Assembly (NCBI RefSeq): GCF_014201115.1 | Contig: NZ_JACHDO010000001.1 | Span: 248,001-312,000 of the forward strand | Length of the DNA stretch: 64,000 nt | Direction of reading: 5' to 3' | From: Nocardiopsis metallicus | GTDB lineage: Bacteria; Actinomycetota; Actinomycetes; Streptosporangiales; Streptosporangiaceae | In this document: in pieces, positions 28,966 to 37,936 of the stretch | Layout: every line of letters starts with the position of its first letter | Numbering within the stretch: the stretch's first letter is position 1 | Translations under genes and position numbers: made by a program | Notes under the pieces: model-generated | Seen by the model: only the letters and a program-made list of their open reading frames with translations | Told to the model about the DNA's origin: nothing | Database searches by the model: none

Positions 28966-29073
28966 GCCATCCGGCCTGTGGCACTGATCACCCGGCCCCG
29001 GGGTCCAGTCGTCGGACAGGCCGGGTGGTGTGGTCGCCACACGAGGGCCCGCCGCCGTACGCCCCACACGACG

Positions 29074-29113
29074 AGAGCGGGCCGCACCCCCCTTGGAGGA
29101 TGCGGCCCGCTCT
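29074..29113 (-). terminator. Hairpin terminator after the CAP gene
   Basis: 13-bp stem AGAGCGGGCCGCA / TGCGGCCCGCTCT, 14-nt loop, 26 bp after the stop of the CAP-domain gene. Confidence 0.8.
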
Positions 29114-29138
29114 GGTCTGTTCCGGTCAGCCGGTTCGA

Positions 29139-30017
29139 CTACTCCCAGCCGAACTTCTGGGTCCAGGCGAAGTTGGCCTCGCCGACACCGATGGCGACCA
29201 GGCCGCAGTTGAGGATGTTGGCCCGGTGACCGGGGCTGTTCATCCACGCGTCCATGACCTGGTCGGCGGTGCGCTGACCCTTCGCGACGTTCTCGGCGCC
29301 CCACGCGTCATACCCGTGCCTGCTCGCACGATCGCCCGGGCCCTCGCCGTCGGGGCTCTCGTGCGCCATGTAGTTGCGGGCGTCCATGTCCTCGCTGTGC
29401 TCTTGGGCGGCAGCCGTCAGCCGGTCGTCCACGCGCAGCGGGCCGCAGCCGTTCGCGGCGCGCTCGCTGTTGACCAGGGTCACCACGGCCGAGGCGCTGG
29501 GACCGCCGGCGGCCTGATCGCTGCCGCCACCGCCCCCGTTGCCCCCGCCACCGTTCCCGGCGCCGGAGCCGTTGCCGCCGCCTCCGCTGCCGCCATCGCC
29601 GCGGTTGCCCGCGTCATCTTCGGCCCCGGAGTCCCCGGAGCCCTCGGCGGACGAGGAACCGGTGACCGCGGTGCTCTGCGGGCCGCTGTCCCCCTGGGGC
29701 TCAGCGGCTTCGGGCGCGTCGGTGGGAGGCTCGAAGAAGTCGTCGTCGGTGGCCGTGTCGGGAGCGTTGGAGTCGTCGCTGATCGCGCCGCCCACCTCGC
29801 CGACACCAGCGGCGGTCGTGCCGTCCGCGGGGTCCGCCTCGTTACCGACTCCGGAGAGCACCAGGGCCCCGGCCAGGGTCAGGCCCACCGGGATCGCGGC
29901 CATCGCGGCGACCAGCGGGACCCTTCTGGCCTTCCTGCCCTTCCTACGTGGTTCCTCGTGGTCCGAGCGCTGTTCGCGAGCGCTCATTCTGCGCCTGCCT
30001 CGGCGACCTCGCGCCAT
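29139..30017 (-). CDS. Secreted or membrane-anchored CAP (SCP/PR-1) domain protein
   Basis: 292 residues from the ATG at 30015-30017. A basic N-terminus (RGRRGRRR, RRKGRKARR) precedes one hydrophobic segment (VPLVAAMAAIPVGLTLAGAL), then an acidic, Ser/Pro-rich stretch and a long Gly/Asn linker (GGSGGGGNGSGAGNGGGG). The C-terminal ~120 residues are the CAP domain, with LVNSERAANGCGPLRVDDRL, HSEDMDARNYMAHESPDGEGP and MDAWMNSPGHRANILNC. The domain faces the outside; in actinobacteria such proteins are linked to the cell wall or development, but the activity is not defined. An ATG at 29987 is an alternative start. Confidence 0.88.
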   Translation of the reverse strand: MARGRRGRRRMSAREQRSDHEEPRRKGRKARRVPLVAAMAAIPVGLTLAGALVLSGVGNEADPADGTTAAGVGEVGGAISDDSNAPDTATDDDFFEPPTDAPEAAEPQGDSGPQSTAVTGSSSAEGSGDSGAEDDAGNRGDGGSGGGGNGSGAGNGGGGNGGGGGSDQAAGGPSASAVVTLVNSERAANGCGPLRVDDRLTAAAQEHSEDMDARNYMAHESPDGEGPGDRASRHGYDAWGAENVAKGQRTADQVMDAWMNSPGHRANILNCGLVAIGVGEANFAWTQKFGWE

Positions 30018-30406
30018 ATCGCTCTGCCTTCCGTGCCGGGTGGGGAATAGTTCGGGCACCCCTGCGGGGTGGTCGGGGACCGCGGCTCCCGACGGGGTTC
30101 CGCCGCCGGGGGTGGGTCTTCCCCGGGCCGGGTCTTCCCGTGCCCATGGCCACGTGAGAAATCAGTGGCCTCGTGTGGATCGGGCCAGGTTTACGGTCTC
30201 GGTCGTCAAAGCCGCGGGGGAGGGGCGGCGGGACCGAAACCATCAGGCCCTAGCGCGTGAGAGTAGAGCAAATATCCCCAAAAGGGAATCCAAACCGTAA
30301 TAAACCAGCTCAGGGTGCTGCGCGTCGTCGGGACGCCGGGAAACCCGCGTCGGTGGTCCGTACCGGACCGCACGGGACGGTCGGTGCCATCCGCGACAAT
30401 GGGACC
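30018..30406. other. Divergent promoter region between the CAP gene and recO
   Basis: 389 bp with no convincing gene; an in-frame extension of recO exists here but looks non-coding. GACAAT at 30395-30400 lies 6 nt before the recO GTG and may be its -10 box. Confidence 0.5.
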
Positions 30407-31138
30407 GTGAGTCTCTACCGCGACGAAGGCGTAGTCCTGCGCAACCAGAAGCTGGGCGAGGCCGACCGCATCGTCACCCTCCTGACCCGCCGCACCGGGC
30501 TGGTGCGCGCCGTCGGCAAGGGCGTGCGCCGCACCAAGTCGCGCTTCGGCGCCCGGCTGGAGCCGTGCACCCACGTCGACCTCCAGCTGCACACCGGCCG
30601 GACCCTGGACGTCATCACCCAGGCCGAGACCGTGCGCTCCTACGGGGCCGGGGTCGTGTCCGACTACTCCCGCTACACCGCCGCCACCGCGATGCTGGAG
30701 ACCGCCGAGAAGATCGTCGCCGTGGAGAAGGACCCGGCCCTACGCCAGTTCCTCCTGCTCATCGGTGCCCTGCGTACCCTGGGAGAGGGAAGCCACGACT
30801 CCCGGCTGGTCCTGGACGCCTACCTCCTCCGGTCCCTGTCCGTGGCCGGGTACGCCCCGGCCCTGGCCGAGTGCGCCCGCTGCGGCAGCCGGGGGGAGCA
30901 CCGTGCGTTCGCGGTCCACGCCGGCGGTATGGTCTGCTCGGTGTGCCGTCCCCACGGTTCCACGCACCCCTCGCCGGACACGCTCCGACTCATGTCGGCG
31001 CTGCTCGGGGGCGACTGGGACAGCGCGGACGCCAGCGACGGCAAGTACCGCTCCGAGTGCAGCGGGCTGGTCGCGGCCTACCTACAGTGGCACCTGGAAA
31101 ACGGAATCCGATCACTGCGCCATGTGGAGCGTTCTTGA
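30407..31138 (+). CDS. recO: DNA repair protein RecO
   Basis: 243 residues from the GTG at 30407, the usual RecO start ([27 protein letters not shown], shortened here to YRDEGVVLR and LGEADRIV). An OB fold is followed by a helical domain and a zinc-binding part with CARCGS and MVCSVC. RecO loads RecA at gaps with RecR. The start is probably leaderless. The stop overlaps the TTG of uppS by 3 nt. Confidence 0.95.
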   Translation: MSLYRDEGVVLRNQKLGEADRIVTLLTRRTGLVRAVGKGVRRTKSRFGARLEPCTHVDLQLHTGRTLDVITQAETVRSYGAGVVSDYSRYTAATAMLETAEKIVAVEKDPALRQFLLLIGALRTLGEGSHDSRLVLDAYLLRSLSVAGYAPALAECARCGSRGEHRAFAVHAGGMVCSVCRPHGSTHPSPDTLRLMSALLGGDWDSADASDGKYRSECSGLVAAYLQWHLENGIRSLRHVERS

Positions 31139-31962
31139 GTCTGTTCAGCTTCGACAACGGTAAGCGGCGCGAGCGGGACTACACCCCGCCCGTCCCGCAC
31201 CCCAGCGGGGCCCGGCCCCCGCAGCTCCCCGCCGACCTGGTGCCCCGCCACGTGGCCGTGGTCATGGACGGCAACGGCCGTTGGGCGAAGGAACGCGGCC
31301 TGCCGCGCACCGAGGGCCACAAGGCCGGCGAGTCCTCGCTCTTCGACGTGATCGAGGGCGCCCTGGAGATGGGCGTCCCCCACCTGTCGGCCTACGCCTT
31401 CTCCACCGAGAACTGGAAGCGCTCGCCCGACGAGGTGCGCTTCCTCCTCGGTTTCAACCGCGACACCATCCGCAACCGCCGAGACGAGCTGCACGCCCGC
31501 GGCGTGCGCGTCAAGTGGGCCGGACGCTCCGGGATGCTCTGGAAGAGCGTCATCAAGGAGCTCAAGGACGCGGAGGAGATGACCAAGGACAACACCGGGC
31601 TCACCCTCCAGTTCTGTGTGAACTACGGCGGGCAGGCCGAGATCGTGGACGCCGCGCGCGAGCTGGCCAGGCAGGCCGCCGCCGGGCAGATCTCCCCGGA
31701 GAAGATCACCGAGGACACCCTCGCCCAGCACCTGTACGCCCCGGACGTCCCGCCGGTGGACCTGTTCGTGCGCTCCTCGGGTGAGCAGCGGTTGTCCAAC
31801 TTCCTCCTGTGGCAGTCCGCCTACGCCGAGTTCGTCTTCCTGGAGACGCTCTGGCCCGACTTCGACCGCCGCGACCTGTGGCGAGCATGTGAGATGTACG
31901 CGAGCCGGGACCGCCGCTACGGCGGGGCAGTGCCCAACCCGGTGGAGGAGGAGAAGAAGTGA
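31135..31962 (+). CDS. uppS: Isoprenyl transferase (undecaprenyl diphosphate synthase type)
   Basis: 275 residues from a TTG with GGAG 5 nt upstream, overlapping recO. The cis-prenyltransferase motifs are clear: [17 protein letters not shown] (catalytic Asp), [25 protein letters not shown], and [19 protein letters not shown] near the end. It makes the Z-polyprenyl diphosphate carrier for cell-wall synthesis at the membrane face. Chain length is not readable from the motifs. Overlaps the following SGNH gene. Confidence 0.95.
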   Translation: MSLFSFDNGKRRERDYTPPVPHPSGARPPQLPADLVPRHVAVVMDGNGRWAKERGLPRTEGHKAGESSLFDVIEGALEMGVPHLSAYAFSTENWKRSPDEVRFLLGFNRDTIRNRRDELHARGVRVKWAGRSGMLWKSVIKELKDAEEMTKDNTGLTLQFCVNYGGQAEIVDAARELARQAAAGQISPEKITEDTLAQHLYAPDVPPVDLFVRSSGEQRLSNFLLWQSAYAEFVFLETLWPDFDRRDLWRACEMYASRDRRYGGAVPNPVEEEKK

Positions 31963-32804
31963 TGGCCGAAGGCAACGGCTCGCAGAGGGCCGCGGACTCC
32001 ACGGGGTCGGAGCCCCCGCTGATCAGGCCCGGGATGACGCTCGCCTCGCTCGGTGACAGCTTCACCGAGGGCGTGGGCGACCCCTACCCGGACGGCGGCG
32101 GTGTCTTCCGTGGCTGGGCGGACCGGCTGGCCGAGCACCTGGCCGACCACACGGGCGGGATCGAGTACGCCAACCTCGCCGTGCGCGGCAAGCTCATCCG
32201 CCAGATCGTCACCGACCAGGTCCCGCCCGCCCTGGAGATGGCCCCGGACCTGGTCACCCTGTGCGCGGGCGGCAACGACCTGCTGCGCCCCGCCGGTGAC
32301 CCCGAGCGCCTGGCCAAGATCCTGGACCACACGGTGGGCCGCCTGCGCGCCAAGGGCAGTCAGGTCGTGCTCTTCACCGGCGTGAACGTGGCCACGGGCT
32401 ACATGCGCGGCACCATCGGCCTGTTCGCGCGCTACTACATGAACGTGCGCGCGATCGCCGACAAGCACGACTGCTTCCTGGTCGACCAGTGGTCCATGGA
32501 CGTGCTCACGGACTCCCGTGCCTGGGACGAGGACCGCCTGCACATGTCCCCGGAGGGCCACCGGCGCCTCGCCCTGCGCGTGGCCGAGGTCCTGGGCGTG
32601 CCCACCGAGGAGCGCTGGGACGCGCCCTGGCCCGAGGCGGACCCGGTCAGCTGGACCGAGGCGCGCCGGGGCGACCTGCACTGGGTCAAGGACTCCCTGG
32701 GGCCGTGGATCGGGCGCAGGCTCACCGGTAAGTCCTCGGGTGACACGGTGACCGCCAAGCGCCCCGAGCTCACCCCGCTCACCCCACTCACCAAGGACCG
32801 CTGA
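31962..32804 (+). CDS. SGNH/GDSL family hydrolase, copy 1
   Basis: 280 residues. SGNH blocks: block I LASLGDSFTEGVGD (nucleophile Ser), block II around NLAVRGKLIRQ (Gly), block III CAGGNDLLRP (Asn), block V DRLHMSPEGHRRLA (Asp and His). No signal peptide, so a cytoplasmic esterase or lipase-like enzyme; substrate unknown. The start overlaps the uppS stop (TGATG), with GGAGGAG before it, so it is coupled to uppS. The C-terminal ~80 residues (PWPEADPVSWTEARRGDLHW) are shared with copy 2. Confidence 0.9.
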   Translation: MAEGNGSQRAADSTGSEPPLIRPGMTLASLGDSFTEGVGDPYPDGGGVFRGWADRLAEHLADHTGGIEYANLAVRGKLIRQIVTDQVPPALEMAPDLVTLCAGGNDLLRPAGDPERLAKILDHTVGRLRAKGSQVVLFTGVNVATGYMRGTIGLFARYYMNVRAIADKHDCFLVDQWSMDVLTDSRAWDEDRLHMSPEGHRRLALRVAEVLGVPTEERWDAPWPEADPVSWTEARRGDLHWVKDSLGPWIGRRLTGKSSGDTVTAKRPELTPLTPLTKDR

Positions 32805-32914
32805 CGCCGCTGCCGCGCCTGGCGCGACGTTTCCGGGCGCACCGCCCATGGTGTGAGCTCAGCCCCAAAACGCGACAAACCATATACCTACTGTCGCGTA
32901 ACCAAGGCCTTGAG

Positions 32915-32920
32915 TAGCAT
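32915..32920 (+). promoter_or_regulatory. Possible -10 box for the second SGNH gene
   Basis: TAGCAT, 12 nt before the ATG, with TGTCGC 17 bp upstream at 32892-32897 as a weak -35 box. Confidence 0.45.
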
Positions 32921-32931
32921 CATCGAACACC

Positions 32932-33774
32932 ATGAGCGGTGTGCCGACCGGATCTCCCGGTGACCTGAAAAGCAAGGACATCCTGTCCTACGTCGCCCTC
33001 GGGGACAGCTTCACCGAGGGCATGAGCGACCACTACCCGGACAGCGACAGCGTGCCCAACGGCCGCTATCGAGGCTGGGCCGATCGCGTGGCCGAACACC
33101 TCGCCGACCACGTGCCCGAGGTCCGCTACGCCAACCTCGCCATCCGCGGGCGCCTCATCGCGCAGATCCGCGACGAGCAGGTGCCGCGTGCGGTCGAGAT
33201 GAAGCCCGACCTCATCACCGTCTGCGCGGGTGGCAACGACATCATCCGCCCGGGCAGCGACCCCGACCAGGTCGTCGAGATCTTCGAGTCGATGATCGCC
33301 GACCTGCGCGCCACCGGAGCCCGGGTGGTCATCTTCACCGGCTTCGACACCAACTGGCAGCCGGTCATGCGCCACCTGCGCGGCAAGATCGCCACCTACA
33401 ACATGCACATGCGCGCCGTCGCCGACAAGTACGGCTGCGACGTCGTCGACGTGTGGAGCATGAAGATCTTCTCGGACGCGCACGCCTGGAACTGGGACCG
33501 CCTCCACCTGTCCTCGGAGGGCCACCGGCGCCTGGCCCTGCGCGTGTGCGAGGTCTTGGACATCCCGGTCGACGGCGACTGGAACGAGCCCTGGCCGCCC
33601 CCGGCGCCCCGCGACTGGCGCGCCGCCCGCCAGGAGGACCTGCACTGGGCCCGCGAGTTCCTCGTCCCGTGGATCCACCGCCGACTCACCGGCCGTTCCT
33701 CGGGCGACGGCGTCCACGCCAAGCGCCCCACCCTGGAGCGCTGCGACCCACCGCAGAGCCGGGACCACCACTGA
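32932..33774 (+). CDS. SGNH/GDSL family hydrolase, copy 2
   Basis: 280 residues, the same length as copy 1 and alike through its whole length: VALGDSFTEGMSDHYPD, YANLAIRGRLIAQIRDEQVP, CAGGNDIIRPGSDP, WDRLHLSSEGHRRLALRV and DLHWAREFLVPWIHRRLTG. All catalytic residues (Ser, Gly, Asn, Asp-x2-His) are kept. It is separated from copy 1 by 127 bp that seem to hold its own promoter. A tandem duplication with divergence; substrate unknown. Confidence 0.9.
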   Translation: MSGVPTGSPGDLKSKDILSYVALGDSFTEGMSDHYPDSDSVPNGRYRGWADRVAEHLADHVPEVRYANLAIRGRLIAQIRDEQVPRAVEMKPDLITVCAGGNDIIRPGSDPDQVVEIFESMIADLRATGARVVIFTGFDTNWQPVMRHLRGKIATYNMHMRAVADKYGCDVVDVWSMKIFSDAHAWNWDRLHLSSEGHRRLALRVCEVLDIPVDGDWNEPWPPPAPRDWRAARQEDLHWAREFLVPWIHRRLTGRSSGDGVHAKRPTLERCDPPQSRDHH

Positions 33775-33779
33775 CCACG

Positions 33780-33811
33780 CCGTGCGGCCCTCGACACCGG
33801 GGGCCGCACGG
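33780..33811. terminator. Hairpin between convergent genes
   Basis: CCGTGCGGCCC / GGGCCGCACGG, 11-bp perfect stem, 10-nt loop. Confidence 0.8.
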
Positions 33812-33831
33812 GTGTGTGGGGCCGGGCCGAC

Positions 33832-34191
33832 TCAGCAGGTCGGGGTCAGGTTCTGGGTGGTGGCCATGTTGACCTTGCTCGGCAGGGGGCTGACCGGCCA
33901 GTTGGGTGTGGAACCGCCCGCCGCGTGGATCGCCGTGCGGATGAGGTCCAGGCCCCGGCCCAGCACCCGGGTCGGATCCGCCTCGTCCAGGAGCAGGATC
34001 TCCACGGTGATGCTCCGCTCGGCGGCGTCGGTGCTCACCGTGGAGTCGGTGAAGTCGGAGTTGAGCCTTTCGAGTTCGAGCAGTCCGCGCATCACGGCCT
34101 CGCCGTGGGCGTGGAACATCTCCGGGGTGGTCGCGGGCGCCGCGGCCAGTTGGAACTGGAGGGAGAGCTGGGTGGCCTTCCTCGCGCTCAC
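33832..34191 (-). CDS. Hypothetical protein coupled to a HicA-like gene
   Basis: 119 residues from a GTG with AAGGAGG 4 nt upstream. I do not recognise a named domain. The protein has a short beta-rich start (ATQLSLQFQLAAAPATTPE), a middle with LLELERLNSDFTDSTVSTD and SITVEILLLDEADPTRVLGRGLDLIRTAIHAAGG, and a tail. Its start overlaps the stop of the upstream HicA-like gene by 3 nt (GTGA), so the two are made together. By position it could be the antitoxin or partner of that protein; this is inference. Confidence 0.6.
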   Translation of the reverse strand: MSARKATQLSLQFQLAAAPATTPEMFHAHGEAVMRGLLELERLNSDFTDSTVSTDAAERSITVEILLLDEADPTRVLGRGLDLIRTAIHAAGGSTPNWPVSPLPSKVNMATTQNLTPTC

Positions 34192-34475
34192 ACGTCCTCC
34201 TTCTGCTCGGGCCGGCACACTCGTCTGACGAAGCGTACGGTCTGATTCCAGTAGTTCGGGTTGGCGGGTGTCAGGTGCACCTGTCTCTGGTGGTTACCGC
34301 ACGGGCACTTGATCGTGTAGTAGGCGGGCGGATTCTCGATCCGCCATCCGAGGTCCGAGATCTGCCGGAGCGCCTCCTCGCCCTCCTTCCTCGGATGCTT
34401 CCTCCAGTAACCCAACGGGAATCCTTCCCAGATTCGCTCATCGGCGGCGATTCTGTCGAGAGTGACTGTGCGCAC
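34188..34475 (-). CDS. HicA-like small RNA-binding protein
   Basis: About 95 residues from a GTG at 34473-34475. The centre EALRQISDLGWRIENPPAYYTIKCPCGNHQRQVHLTPANPNYW, read as EALRQISDLGWRI, YYTIKCPCGNHQRQVHLTP and NPNYW, resembles the HicA-type double-stranded-RNA-binding fold in which a conserved His or Gly-x-His loop is needed for toxicity; here a CPCG motif replaces part of it. Proteins of this kind are common as hypothetical genes in actinobacteria. A TAGGGT box overlaps the start, so the true start may be slightly different. Toxicity is not shown. Confidence 0.55.
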   Translation of the reverse strand: MRTVTLDRIAADERIWEGFPLGYWRKHPRKEGEEALRQISDLGWRIENPPAYYTIKCPCGNHQRQVHLTPANPNYWNQTVRFVRRVCRPEQKEDV

Positions 34476-34570
34476 CCTAGCCGTCGTGCGCGGAGAAACG
34501 GGAGGGGTGCCGGGAAAGGACGGAGGACCCCGCCGACGGCAGGGCCCTCCGGGCGCGCGTTGGGGGCCGG

Positions 34571-35560
34571 TCAGACAGCGGGGGCGGTGCCGAAGACCGG
34601 GTAGTGGTCGGAGTAGTCGTCGTAGGTGTAGTCGCGTCCCCATGAGCGGACCGTCCAGGGTTCGCTCTTCACGGCCCGCGTCTCGTTGACGTAGGACCGC
34701 GGGGCCGCGCCGTTGCGGACGGGCAGGACGTGGTCCAGCTGCTGCGGATCCCAGTTGGGGTAGCCGTGGGCGGCGATCGAGTTGGTGGTGGGGTCCCAGG
34801 AGATCGCGTCACCGGTGTGGGCCGGCTCCACGGCGTCGAGCCGCTTGACCGCCCGGTCCCATTCGGCGCTGCCGCCCACGATGTTCAGATCACCGGCTAC
34901 GTAGATCCGCTCGTCGTCGGGGATGGCCTTCTCGTCCAGCAGCGCGACGATCTGGTCCAGCTGGGCCTCGCGGACCCTCTCGTCCTCGCCGTCGGCGCAG
35001 GCGCCGTCCTCGGACTGCATGTGCGTGCCCACCACGTGCAGTGGGCCTTCGGGGGTCTCCAGCTCCACGTAGGCGAAGCCCTTGTTGGAGAACCAGTCGG
35101 CTCCGCAGGAGCGGGAGAACACGTGCTGTTCGGCGCGGAGGATCGGCCAGACGCTGTGCACGCTCACACCACCGTTGGTGGCGGTCTCGTGCCGGAAACC
35201 GGTGGTGTGGTCCCAGCCGGAGGTGGAGCGGCCCAGGACGGGTGTGCCGTGCGGGTACTCCTCGGCCAGGCCCGAGCGCAGGCGTTCGGCGCTGGAGTTC
35301 TCGAACAGTTCCTGCAGGACCACCACGTCCTGCCCGGAGAGGACGCCGTCCTGGACGGTCAGGTCGGCGCGGATGTCCTGGCCCCAGTTCGGGTAGAGGG
35401 CCTTGGGCAGCAGGAAGGCGTTGTGGGTGACGATGCGGGGGTGGGCCGCGTCCCGCTGGACGGAGGGGCCCGGTTCGGCGGAGGCGGGGGAGGCGGACAG
35501 GAGCGGGGAGATGAGCAGCGCGGACAGCAGCGCCGCCGTTGTTCGTCTGTACACGAACAC
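34571..35560 (-). CDS. Secreted sphingomyelin phosphodiesterase-like enzyme (endonuclease/exonuclease/phosphatase fold)
   Basis: 329 residues. A signal peptide (TTAALLSALLISPLLSASPASA, cut as TTAALLSALLISPLL then ASPASA-EP) starts the protein. The DNase I-like core shows VTHNAFLLPK (Asn), VVVLQELFEN (metal-binding Glu), HVVGTHMQSEDG (His), YVAGDLNIVGG (Asp-x-Asn) and DDYSDHYPVFG (catalytic Asp-His). This set matches bacterial neutral sphingomyelinases (beta-toxin type), which cleave sphingomyelin to ceramide and phosphocholine outside the cell. The substrate could also be another phosphodiester. Start is GTG; an in-frame GTG six bases later is possible. Confidence 0.85.
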   Translation of the reverse strand: MFVYRRTTAALLSALLISPLLSASPASAEPGPSVQRDAAHPRIVTHNAFLLPKALYPNWGQDIRADLTVQDGVLSGQDVVVLQELFENSSAERLRSGLAEEYPHGTPVLGRSTSGWDHTTGFRHETATNGGVSVHSVWPILRAEQHVFSRSCGADWFSNKGFAYVELETPEGPLHVVGTHMQSEDGACADGEDERVREAQLDQIVALLDEKAIPDDERIYVAGDLNIVGGSAEWDRAVKRLDAVEPAHTGDAISWDPTTNSIAAHGYPNWDPQQLDHVLPVRNGAAPRSYVNETRAVKSEPWTVRSWGRDYTYDDYSDHYPVFGTAPAV

Positions 35561-35725
35561 AAAGCCTGGACCAGCCGCCGCACAGCATGACTACCAACGG
35601 GTAACCATCGGGTGGAGACCACGTGCACGCCGGTTTCCGTGCGTCAGGATCCCTGGCGCTGTGTAGTGCACTCGTGCGCACCAGTCCCACGGGCCCACGC
35701 GCGCCACAGCTATCACAGACGACGG

Positions 35726-35769
35726 GGGCCCCGCGCACACCGGGAAACGAAAAGGTGTGCGCGGGGCCC
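35726..35769 (-). terminator. 16-bp-stem terminator after zur
   Basis: GGGCCCCGCGCACACC pairs perfectly with GGTGTGCGCGGGGCCC; 12-nt loop. It begins 12 bp after the zur stop. Confidence 0.88.
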
Positions 35770-35781
35770 GAATGCCGTCGG

Positions 35782-36174
35782 TCAGGCCCGCTGCGCGGTG
35801 CGCAGGGAGCAGTTGCCACAGGTGCCGAACACCTCGACGGTGTGGGTCACCCCGGTGAATCCGTGCTGGGCCCCCACCTCGGCGGCCCACTTCTCCACGG
35901 TGGGGCCCTCGATCTCCACGGCTGTGGAGCACGAACGGCACACCAGGTGGTGGTGGTGGCTCTCGGTGTCGCACGCACGGTAGACGGCCTCGCCGTCGTC
36001 GGTGCGCAGCACGTCCACCTCACCGGAGTCGCTCAGAGCCTGCAGTGCCCGGTAGACCGTGGTCAGGCCGATCTTCGATCCGTCGGCCCGCAGGTCCGCG
36101 TAAAGGTCCTGCGCGCTACGGAAACCGGAGGACGCGGTCAGTGCCTGGCGAACCGCATCACGTCGTGTACTCAT
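35782..36174 (-). CDS. zur: Zinc uptake regulator, Fur family
   Basis: 130 residues. The winged helix contains SAQDLYADLR and GLTTVYRALQALSDSGEVDVL; the metal sites include SHHHHLVCRSC and the C-terminal FGTCGNC, giving the two CxxC structural zinc pairs, with His-rich regulatory sites. It represses zinc import genes when zinc is bound. It overlaps znuB by 4 nt and is last in znuC-znuB-zur. A Zur-box-like site stands before znuC, so the operon should be autoregulated. Fur or Nur specificity is less likely because of the znu context. Confidence 0.92.
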   Translation of the reverse strand: MSTRRDAVRQALTASSGFRSAQDLYADLRADGSKIGLTTVYRALQALSDSGEVDVLRTDDGEAVYRACDTESHHHHLVCRSCSTAVEIEGPTVEKWAAEVGAQHGFTGVTHTVEVFGTCGNCSLRTAQRA

Positions 36175-37073
36175 GGTGTCACCCTCCCCCGATCAGTCTG
36201 GGGCATCGTATCCGCCGGACCCTCCGCAACGGGATGCAGGGGGGCCGGTGGGCGCCGCTTGGTCAGGCGGCGCAGGACCCCGCCGACGAGCACGGCGAGG
36301 CAGAAGAACGCCAGGGCCAGCAGCACGATCGTGGCGCCCGGCGAGAGGTCGGAGTAGAAGGCCGTGGTCAGCCCGCCGAGCGAGGAGAGCAGCCCGATCA
36401 GGATCGCCAGCCCCATCGTCACCCGGAAGCTGCGGCTCAGCTGCTGGGCGGCGGCGACCGGGACGATCATCAGCGCGCTCACCATCAGCACACCCACCAC
36501 CCGCATCGCGATCACCACGGTCAGCGCGGCGGTCACCGCCAGCAGGATGCTCAGGAAACGGACCGGGAGGCCGTGCGCCCTGGCCACCTCCTCGTCCTGG
36601 CACAGCACGAACAGCTCACGGCCGAACACCGCCAGCACCGCGACCACGCCGACCGCCAGCACACCCACGATCCAGATGTCCTGCTCGCCGACGGTGCTCA
36701 CCGAGCCGAACAGGTAGGAGGTCAGGGTGGCGTTGCTCGCCCCCGGGGTCAACCCGATGAGCAGCACACCGCCCGCGATACCGCCGTAGAACAGCAGCGC
36801 CAGCGCCACGTCCCCGCTGGTACGCGTGCGCACCCGGACCAGTTCCATCACGATGGCGCCCGCGGTGGCCACGACGGCCGCGGTGAGCACCGGCGAGGTA
36901 CTGGTGAGCAGACCCAGTGCCACGCCGGTCAGGGCGATGTGGCCGATGCCGTCACCCAGCAGGGCGAGCCTCCGCTGGACCAGGAAGGTGCCGATGATCG
37001 GGGTGACCAGGCCGACCAGCACCGCGGCGATCAGCGCGCGCCGCATGAACTCGTACTGGAGCAGCTCAGTCAC
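36171..37073 (-). CDS. znuB: Zinc ABC transporter permease
   Basis: 300 residues, ABC-3 family with about eight hydrophobic segments (ALIAAVLVGLVTPIIGTFLVQRR at the start, LLAVTAALTVVIAMRVVGVL later). The loop AHGLPVRFLSILLA and the DGIGHIALTGVALGLL stretch are typical of ZnuB/MntB proteins. It forms the inner-membrane channel with ZnuC. The start overlaps the znuC stop by 8 nt. Confidence 0.93.
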   Translation of the reverse strand: MTELLQYEFMRRALIAAVLVGLVTPIIGTFLVQRRLALLGDGIGHIALTGVALGLLTSTSPVLTAAVVATAGAIVMELVRVRTRTSGDVALALLFYGGIAGGVLLIGLTPGASNATLTSYLFGSVSTVGEQDIWIVGVLAVGVVAVLAVFGRELFVLCQDEEVARAHGLPVRFLSILLAVTAALTVVIAMRVVGVLMVSALMIVPVAAAQQLSRSFRVTMGLAILIGLLSSLGGLTTAFYSDLSPGATIVLLALAFFCLAVLVGGVLRRLTKRRPPAPLHPVAEGPADTMPQTDRGRVTP

Positions 37074-37917
37074 GGCGGGGTACCTCGAGTCTGATCATCT
37101 CCGACGGCGCGGCGGTGGGCGCGGCGTGCGGATCGGGGTCGTTGGGGTCGGGGTGGGGGTGCTGGTGCTCGTGTCCGGGACGCGCGCACTCCCCGGTGGC
37201 CTCGGGCGCTGCGCCGTCGTGCACGATCCGGCCGTGGTCCAGCACCACCGAGCGCTCGATGACCTCTTCCAGCGGGCCCAGCTCGTGCAGGACCAGGACC
37301 ACGGTGCTGCCCTGGTCGCGCAGGCGGGCGATGGACTCGGCCAGGGCGCGCTGATTCTCGGCGTCCACCCCGGCCATGGGCTCGTCCATCACGAAGGTGT
37401 CGGGCCGCCCGGCGAGCGCGCGGGCGATCAGTACCCGCTGCTGCTGGCCGCCGGAGAGCTCGCGCACGGCGTCACCGGCCCGGTCGGACAGGTCGACGGC
37501 GGCCAGGGACTCGTCGACGGCGGCGCGGTCCTCCCGGGTCGGCCAGGAGAGGCGGCGGCGCCGGGCGACCTGCCCGGAGGCGACGATCTCGCGCACGGTG
37601 GCGGGCACGGCACCCCCGGCGGTGAGCCGCTGGGGCACGTAGCCGATCCGCTTCCAGTCCCGGAACCGGCGCAGCGGCGTGCCGTGTACGAGGATCTCGC
37701 CGGAGCTGAGGGGGACGATGCCGAGCATCGCGCGCATCAGGGTGGACTTGCCCGAACCGTTGGGTCCGAGGACGGCCATGGTCTGACCCGCGGGTATCTC
37801 GAGGCTGAGGTCGTCGAGGACGGGAACGCCGTCGTAGGCGACTCGCGCGTCGATGGCCTGGAAGGCGGGCGGGGTCTCGGGGCTCGGGGCCCCGTCCTCC
37901 GTGAACTGGGCAGACAC
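37066..37917 (-). CDS. znuC: Zinc ABC transporter ATP-binding protein
   Basis: 283 residues. Walker A GPNGSGKST, Q-loop YVPQRLTAG, signature LSGGQQQRVLIARALAG and Walker B TFVMDEPMAGVD are complete. The C-terminal ~45 residues are rich in His, Asp and Pro (GHEHQHPHPDPNDPDPH), which may bind zinc. Start is GTG; the ribosome site is weak. No znuA substrate-binding gene lies nearby, so that component must be encoded elsewhere. A Zur-box-like site is 20 bp upstream. Confidence 0.93.
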   Translation of the reverse strand: MSAQFTEDGAPSPETPPAFQAIDARVAYDGVPVLDDLSLEIPAGQTMAVLGPNGSGKSTLMRAMLGIVPLSSGEILVHGTPLRRFRDWKRIGYVPQRLTAGGAVPATVREIVASGQVARRRRLSWPTREDRAAVDESLAAVDLSDRAGDAVRELSGGQQQRVLIARALAGRPDTFVMDEPMAGVDAENQRALAESIARLRDQGSTVVLVLHELGPLEEVIERSVVLDHGRIVHDGAAPEATGECARPGHEHQHPHPDPNDPDPHAAPTAAPSEMIRLEVPRRD

Positions 37918-37936
37918 TGCTTCATTATGACGAAAA

